DNA from: Porticoccaceae bacterium | GTDB lineage: Bacteria > Pseudomonadota > Gammaproteobacteria > Pseudomonadales > Porticoccaceae | NCBI GenBank assembly: GCA_002710745.1 | Contig: PALW01000053.1 | Location: 1-10,395 of the forward strand | Direction: 5' to 3' | DNA length: 10,395 nucleotides | In this document: positions 7,939 to 10,395 of the stretch, piece by piece | Layout: each line of letters starts with the position of its first letter | Position numbering within the stretch: the stretch's first letter is position 1 | The notes under the pieces: model-generated | The model's database searches: none | Seen by the model: only the letters and a program-made list of their open reading frames with translations | Told to the model about the DNA's origin: nothing | Program-made: the position numbers and the translations under genes

Positions 7939-9006
7939 ATGATCGATTTGGGAGATAAAAATTTAAATATAAGATTTATGGATTGGTTAATGCAGTGCCT
8001 ATCATCAAAACATGTTGAAGCTAATCATATAAAGCTGCAAAAGATATCCAGTGATGCGGGTTTCCGAAAATACTTTCGGCTAAATACAAATCCAACGCTC
8101 ATAGCCGTCTATGCTCCTCCAAAAAAAGAAAAAAATGTGAGCTTTGTCAAAATAGCATCCTTTCTGGGATCCTCTGGCATTTTGGTTCCAAAAATTCTCG
8201 CAGTGAATTTTAAAGAAGGATTTTTAATTATTCAGGATTTCGGTGACACAACTTTTCAGAACGCAGGCACCTCGAGTGATTATAAAACGTTATATAGACA
8301 TGCCGATATTCTCTTGCTTCAATTGCAACAACTCAGCATCGTCAATTCTCAATTACCTATCTTTAACAAGAAAATGATATTAGATGAGATGCGTTTGTTC
8401 GAAGACTGGTTTTTGCGTAAGACTCTTGCAATCCCTAATTCTACTCAAACTCAAGAACTTTTGAAAAAAACCTATACAAAGCTAATAGATAACTTTTTTG
8501 ATCAACCACAGGTTTTTGTGCACAAAGATTATCATTCCAGAAATCTGATGGTGGTTCCAAATGGGCAAATAGGCACGCTTGATTTTCAAGATGCTTTGGT
8601 AGGACCGATTACTTACGATTTAGTGTCGTTATATCGCGACTGTTATGTATCTCTTGATGCGCAATATGTAGATGAAAAAATATTAGCATATAAAAAATCT
8701 CTGGAAATAAAGGGCATTATTATTGAGGTTGAGCCTGCTACTTTTATGCGATGGTTTGATCTCACAGGACTTCAAAGGCATTTGAAAGTACTTGGAATTT
8801 TTTCTCGTTTAGCAATTAGGGATCGCAAAATGAAATATTTAAATGATATTTCATTAGTAATCAGATATGTGAGAAAGGTAACTGGCAATTACCGAGAGTT
8901 TGAAAGCTTTGATGAATGGATCTCGGAGACTGTAAAGCCCGCTTTGCAAACAAAAAAATGGTTTAAAGATAGGCAGAATAACATAGTTACAGGCGATATC
9001 TTCTGA
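7939..9006 (+). CDS. amgK: N-acetylmuramate / N-acetylglucosamine anomeric kinase (AmgK-like)
   Basis: AmgK phosphorylates the anomeric carbon of MurNAc (and GlcNAc) with ATP, giving MurNAc-1-phosphate for peptidoglycan recycling that bypasses MurA and hence fosfomycin. The protein is an aminoglycoside-phosphotransferase-fold kinase. SSDAGFRKYFRL (37-48) replaces the usual GDASFRRYFR glycine-rich segment. The catalytic loop HKDYHSRNLM is at 195-204 (Asp197 as base, Asn202), and the metal site LDFQDALVGP at 214-223 (Asp215), which is the subfamily signature. Assignment to AmgK rather than another APH-type kinase rests on that signature and on the murU gene that overlaps its stop by one base. 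The 355 residues are a little long. ATG 7978 (residue 14) is an alternative start but has no SD, while 7939 has only a distant purine-rich AGGGCAGAG. Confidence 0.9.
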   Translation: MIDLGDKNLNIRFMDWLMQCLSSKHVEANHIKLQKISSDAGFRKYFRLNTNPTLIAVYAPPKKEKNVSFVKIASFLGSSGILVPKILAVNFKEGFLIIQDFGDTTFQNAGTSSDYKTLYRHADILLLQLQQLSIVNSQLPIFNKKMILDEMRLFEDWFLRKTLAIPNSTQTQELLKKTYTKLIDNFFDQPQVFVHKDYHSRNLMVVPNGQIGTLDFQDALVGPITYDLVSLYRDCYVSLDAQYVDEKILAYKKSLEIKGIIIEVEPATFMRWFDLTGLQRHLKVLGIFSRLAIRDRKMKYLNDISLVIRYVRKVTGNYREFESFDEWISETVKPALQTKKWFKDRQNNIVTGDIF

Positions 9007-9701
9007 TGAAAGCGATGATTTTAGCCGCCGGTTTGGGCACTCGCATGGGGTCAATAAGCAAAGTAGTGCCTAAACCTTTAATAAAAATAAATGACAAAAC
9101 CCTTCTGGAAGAAAATATTGAAAAACTAATCAGTATTGGTGTTAAAGAAATAATCATTAATGTTAGTTGGTTGGCAGATAAAATAATTAATAGAATAGGT
9201 GATGGCAAAAGTTTCGGAATAGACATTTTATGGTCAAAGGAAGATCAACCTCTAGATACAGGAGGCGGAATATACAATGTTTTGCCGCTATTGGGTGAGG
9301 AAGCTTTCTTTGTCGCAAATGCCGATGTTTGGGTTGATACGGCTGCATATGAAGCATTGTTAAAGTCTTATCAGTCTCATATGCATGGGTTACTTTTGAT
9401 GGTCAAGAATCCTCAACATAACACAGATGGAGATTTTTCTCTTAATGATGGTTTGGTGGGTTTTGGACCTAACAAGCTTACCTTTAGTGGCCTAAGTATC
9501 TTGTCAAAATCACTCTTTGATCATCATGATTCGAGTGTTGCGAGTTTCTCCTTGAAAGATATTTTCGATTTTTGGATTGACAAAAAAAAATTATCTGGAC
9601 GCCTTTATCATGGATATTGGAATGATATTGGTACACCGAATAGATTAAAAATGTTGGAGGAACATTTGAATTCTAGGGGAAGCTTGCTTCATGATATTTA
9701 G
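9006..9701 (+). CDS. murU: N-acetylmuramate-1-phosphate uridylyltransferase (MurU-like)
   Basis: MurU joins MurNAc-1-phosphate with UTP to form UDP-MurNAc, feeding recycled sugar to MurC. The 231 residues fit the family (about 223 in Pseudomonas). It is a sugar-nucleotidyltransferase: MKAMILAAGLGTRM (1-14), PKPL (22-25), ETGGG-type DTGGG (84-88), metal-binding NADVW (105-109), LTFSGLSIL (158-166) and WNDIGTPNRL (205-214, Asp207 as second metal ligand). After GTRM the common RPLT is replaced by GSIS, a change in the nucleotide-binding loop. Its ATG overlaps the amgK TGA (TGATG), so the two are probably translated together; this pairing is the main reason to call it MurU rather than a RmlA- or HddC-like enzyme. 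A run of nine A at 9582-9590 encodes Lys193-195. Confidence 0.9.
   Translation: MKAMILAAGLGTRMGSISKVVPKPLIKINDKTLLEENIEKLISIGVKEIIINVSWLADKIINRIGDGKSFGIDILWSKEDQPLDTGGGIYNVLPLLGEEAFFVANADVWVDTAAYEALLKSYQSHMHGLLLMVKNPQHNTDGDFSLNDGLVGFGPNKLTFSGLSILSKSLFDHHDSSVASFSLKDIFDFWIDKKKLSGRLYHGYWNDIGTPNRLKMLEEHLNSRGSLLHDI
9675..9690 (+). promoter_or_regulatory. Possible SD and small hairpin before the VanZ-like gene
   Basis: AGGGGA (9675-9680) is a purine-rich SD candidate ten bases before the ATG at 9691. It is followed by the inverted repeat GAAGC-TT-GCTTC (9679-9690), which as RNA is GAAG closed by a CUUG tetraloop, a stable loop type with a G-C closing pair. The stem would occlude part of the SD and abut the start codon, but it lies inside murU codons, so ribosomes finishing murU would melt it. 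This fits translational coupling, though the stem is only five base pairs counting the loop C-G pair. Confidence 0.3.
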
Positions 9702-10050
9702 ATATCTTTTTTGGGTTACAATAATTTTTATAACTTTTCTTTCCTTAAAAGAAATTTCTCAAGAGATAATTCCAGGACTCCCCTTTATTGACAAGCTTAT
9801 TCATTTTTTTGTCTATTTTTTTTTATCTTTCCTTTTATTAAAAGGATATATCCAGAAATTTTCACCTAGACTTTTGATAGTTCTGTTATTTTTTTATGGA
9901 ACCTCGATCGAGATCCTCCAAGGATTCACTGTGTATCGTTCAGCGGAGATCACAGATTTAATAGCAAATTTTTTTGGGATATCATTTGGCATTTTGATGT
10001 ACAAATATTTATCTAAAAGTTCGTCAAAAGGTGACTATGAAAAAATTTAA
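9691..10050 (+). CDS. VanZ-like family small membrane protein
   Basis: A 119-residue hydrophobic protein with about four membrane segments (near 4-18, 37-52, 60-76 and 88-106). The VanZ-like family pattern is visible: a DK-H pair after the first helix (Asp34, Lys35, His38), EILQ at 74-77, then R-x-x-E-x-x-D (Arg83, Glu86, Asp89) and a fourth helix with Asn93, Gly96 and Gly100. VanZ itself confers low-level teicoplanin resistance in enterococci by an unclear route, but most family members are uncharacterised, and glycopeptides do not normally reach targets in an organism with an outer membrane, so resistance is not implied. The gene overlaps the murU end by 11 bases and the next gene by 14, so it is almost certainly co-expressed. 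A role in the envelope is only a guess from its neighbours. Confidence 0.85.
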   Translation: MIFRYLFWVTIIFITFLSLKEISQEIIPGLPFIDKLIHFFVYFFLSFLLLKGYIQKFSPRLLIVLLFFYGTSIEILQGFTVYRSAEITDLIANFFGISFGILMYKYLSKSSSKGDYEKI

Positions 10051-10395
10051 AAAATATATTCTTTGGATAGCGCCAGTTATCGCAATATTTACGATGGCCG
10101 GAATGATGGGAAATAATTGGAATTTTTTGAGTGCTTTCACAATTGGAATTACCATTATTTGTGCACTTTGGTGGATATTTGAACCCATTCCCATACCAAT
10201 TACCTCCCTTATCCCACTAGGCGCCTTTCCTCTTTCGGGTGTTCTTAGCGGAGATCAGGTAGCAAATGCTTACGGAAATCCTCTGATTCTTTTGTTGATG
10301 GGAGGTGCCATGTTGTCAAAAGCGATGGAAAGAAGTGGCGCCCATAAGCGATTAGCGATTTCTATGATTCGTTTATTTGGTGGTGATAATCCCAA
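10037..10395 (+). CDS. DASS/SLC13-type anion symporter, N-terminal part (partial)
   Basis: The reading frame opens at ATG 10037 and runs off the right edge with 119 codons visible. It begins MKKFKKYILWIAPVIAIF, with hydrophobic segments near 7-24, 30-47, 52-70 and 80-97. The stretch ALWWIFEPIPIPITSLIPLG (43-62) followed by FPLSGVLS and YGNPLILLLMGGAMLSKAME is typical of the divalent anion:Na+ symporter family (SdcS/CitT/SLC13), whose members import dicarboxylates, tricarboxylates or sulfate. The substrate cannot be told from this part, and the second half with its SNT motif is missing. AAAAGG (10026-10031) is a good SD, five bases before the ATG. The gene overlaps the VanZ-like gene by 14 bases and so seems to be fourth in the amgK operon. 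Confidence 0.85.
   Translation, partial: MKKFKKYILWIAPVIAIFTMAGMMGNNWNFLSAFTIGITIICALWWIFEPIPIPITSLIPLGAFPLSGVLSGDQVANAYGNPLILLLMGGAMLSKAMERSGAHKRLAISMIRLFGGDNP

Noticed and set aside
8987..9226. Minus-strand open frame opposite the murU N-terminus
   Set aside because: Hydrophobic residues arise from the complement of AT-rich codons; murU is far better supported.
9691..10050. Glycopeptide resistance gene
   Set aside because: VanZ-like proteins are widespread and mostly uncharacterised; no other van gene is present and the host has an outer membrane.

Overview
The window is a compact, AT-rich chromosomal segment from a gammaproteobacterium. The evidence is the end of the ribosomal alpha operon (rpsD-rpoA-rplQ), with RpoA and L17 proteins very close to the gammaproteobacterial type, and an lptD-surA-pdxA-rsmA-apaH cluster, a gene order characteristic of Gammaproteobacteria. 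An amgK-murU pair diverges from lptD, an arrangement I recall from Pseudomonas and relatives. Low GC, gaps of 1-36 bases within gene clusters and the lack of visible mobile DNA suggest a streamlined, perhaps aquatic, lineage. The taxon cannot be fixed more tightly without a search.

Layout. Positions 1-1511 (+ strand): last 15 codons of rpsD, then rpoA and rplQ. Positions 1513-7820 (- strand, transcribed from right to left): lptD, surA, pdxA, rsmA, apaH, with gaps of 4, 2, -4 (overlap) and 24 bases; apaG, which normally lies between rsmA and apaH, is missing. rplQ and apaH converge with one base between their stop codons and no visible terminator. Positions 7821-7938 form a 118-base divergent intergenic region that should hold the promoters of both flanking operons. 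Positions 7939-10395 (+ strand): amgK, murU, a VanZ-like small membrane protein and the 5' part of a DASS/SLC13-type transporter gene, every one overlapping the next.

How the genes work together. LptD is the outer-membrane lipopolysaccharide translocon and SurA is the periplasmic chaperone that helps fold such beta-barrels. PdxA (vitamin B6 synthesis), RsmA (16S rRNA dimethylation) and ApaH (Ap4A hydrolysis) are housekeeping passengers of the same unit. AmgK and MurU salvage N-acetylmuramic acid from peptidoglycan turnover to UDP-MurNAc. The VanZ-like gene and the transporter are linked to them by overlap and may or may not share that role.

Almost everything here is ordinary core genome. I do not see a convincing undescribed system. 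The points most worth a second look are the four-gene overlapping amgK operon, the missing apaG, the terminator-less convergence, and a changed nucleotide-binding loop in MurU. No rRNA, tRNA, CRISPR, phage, insertion sequence or origin was seen, and no stretch over 300 bases lacks a gene.
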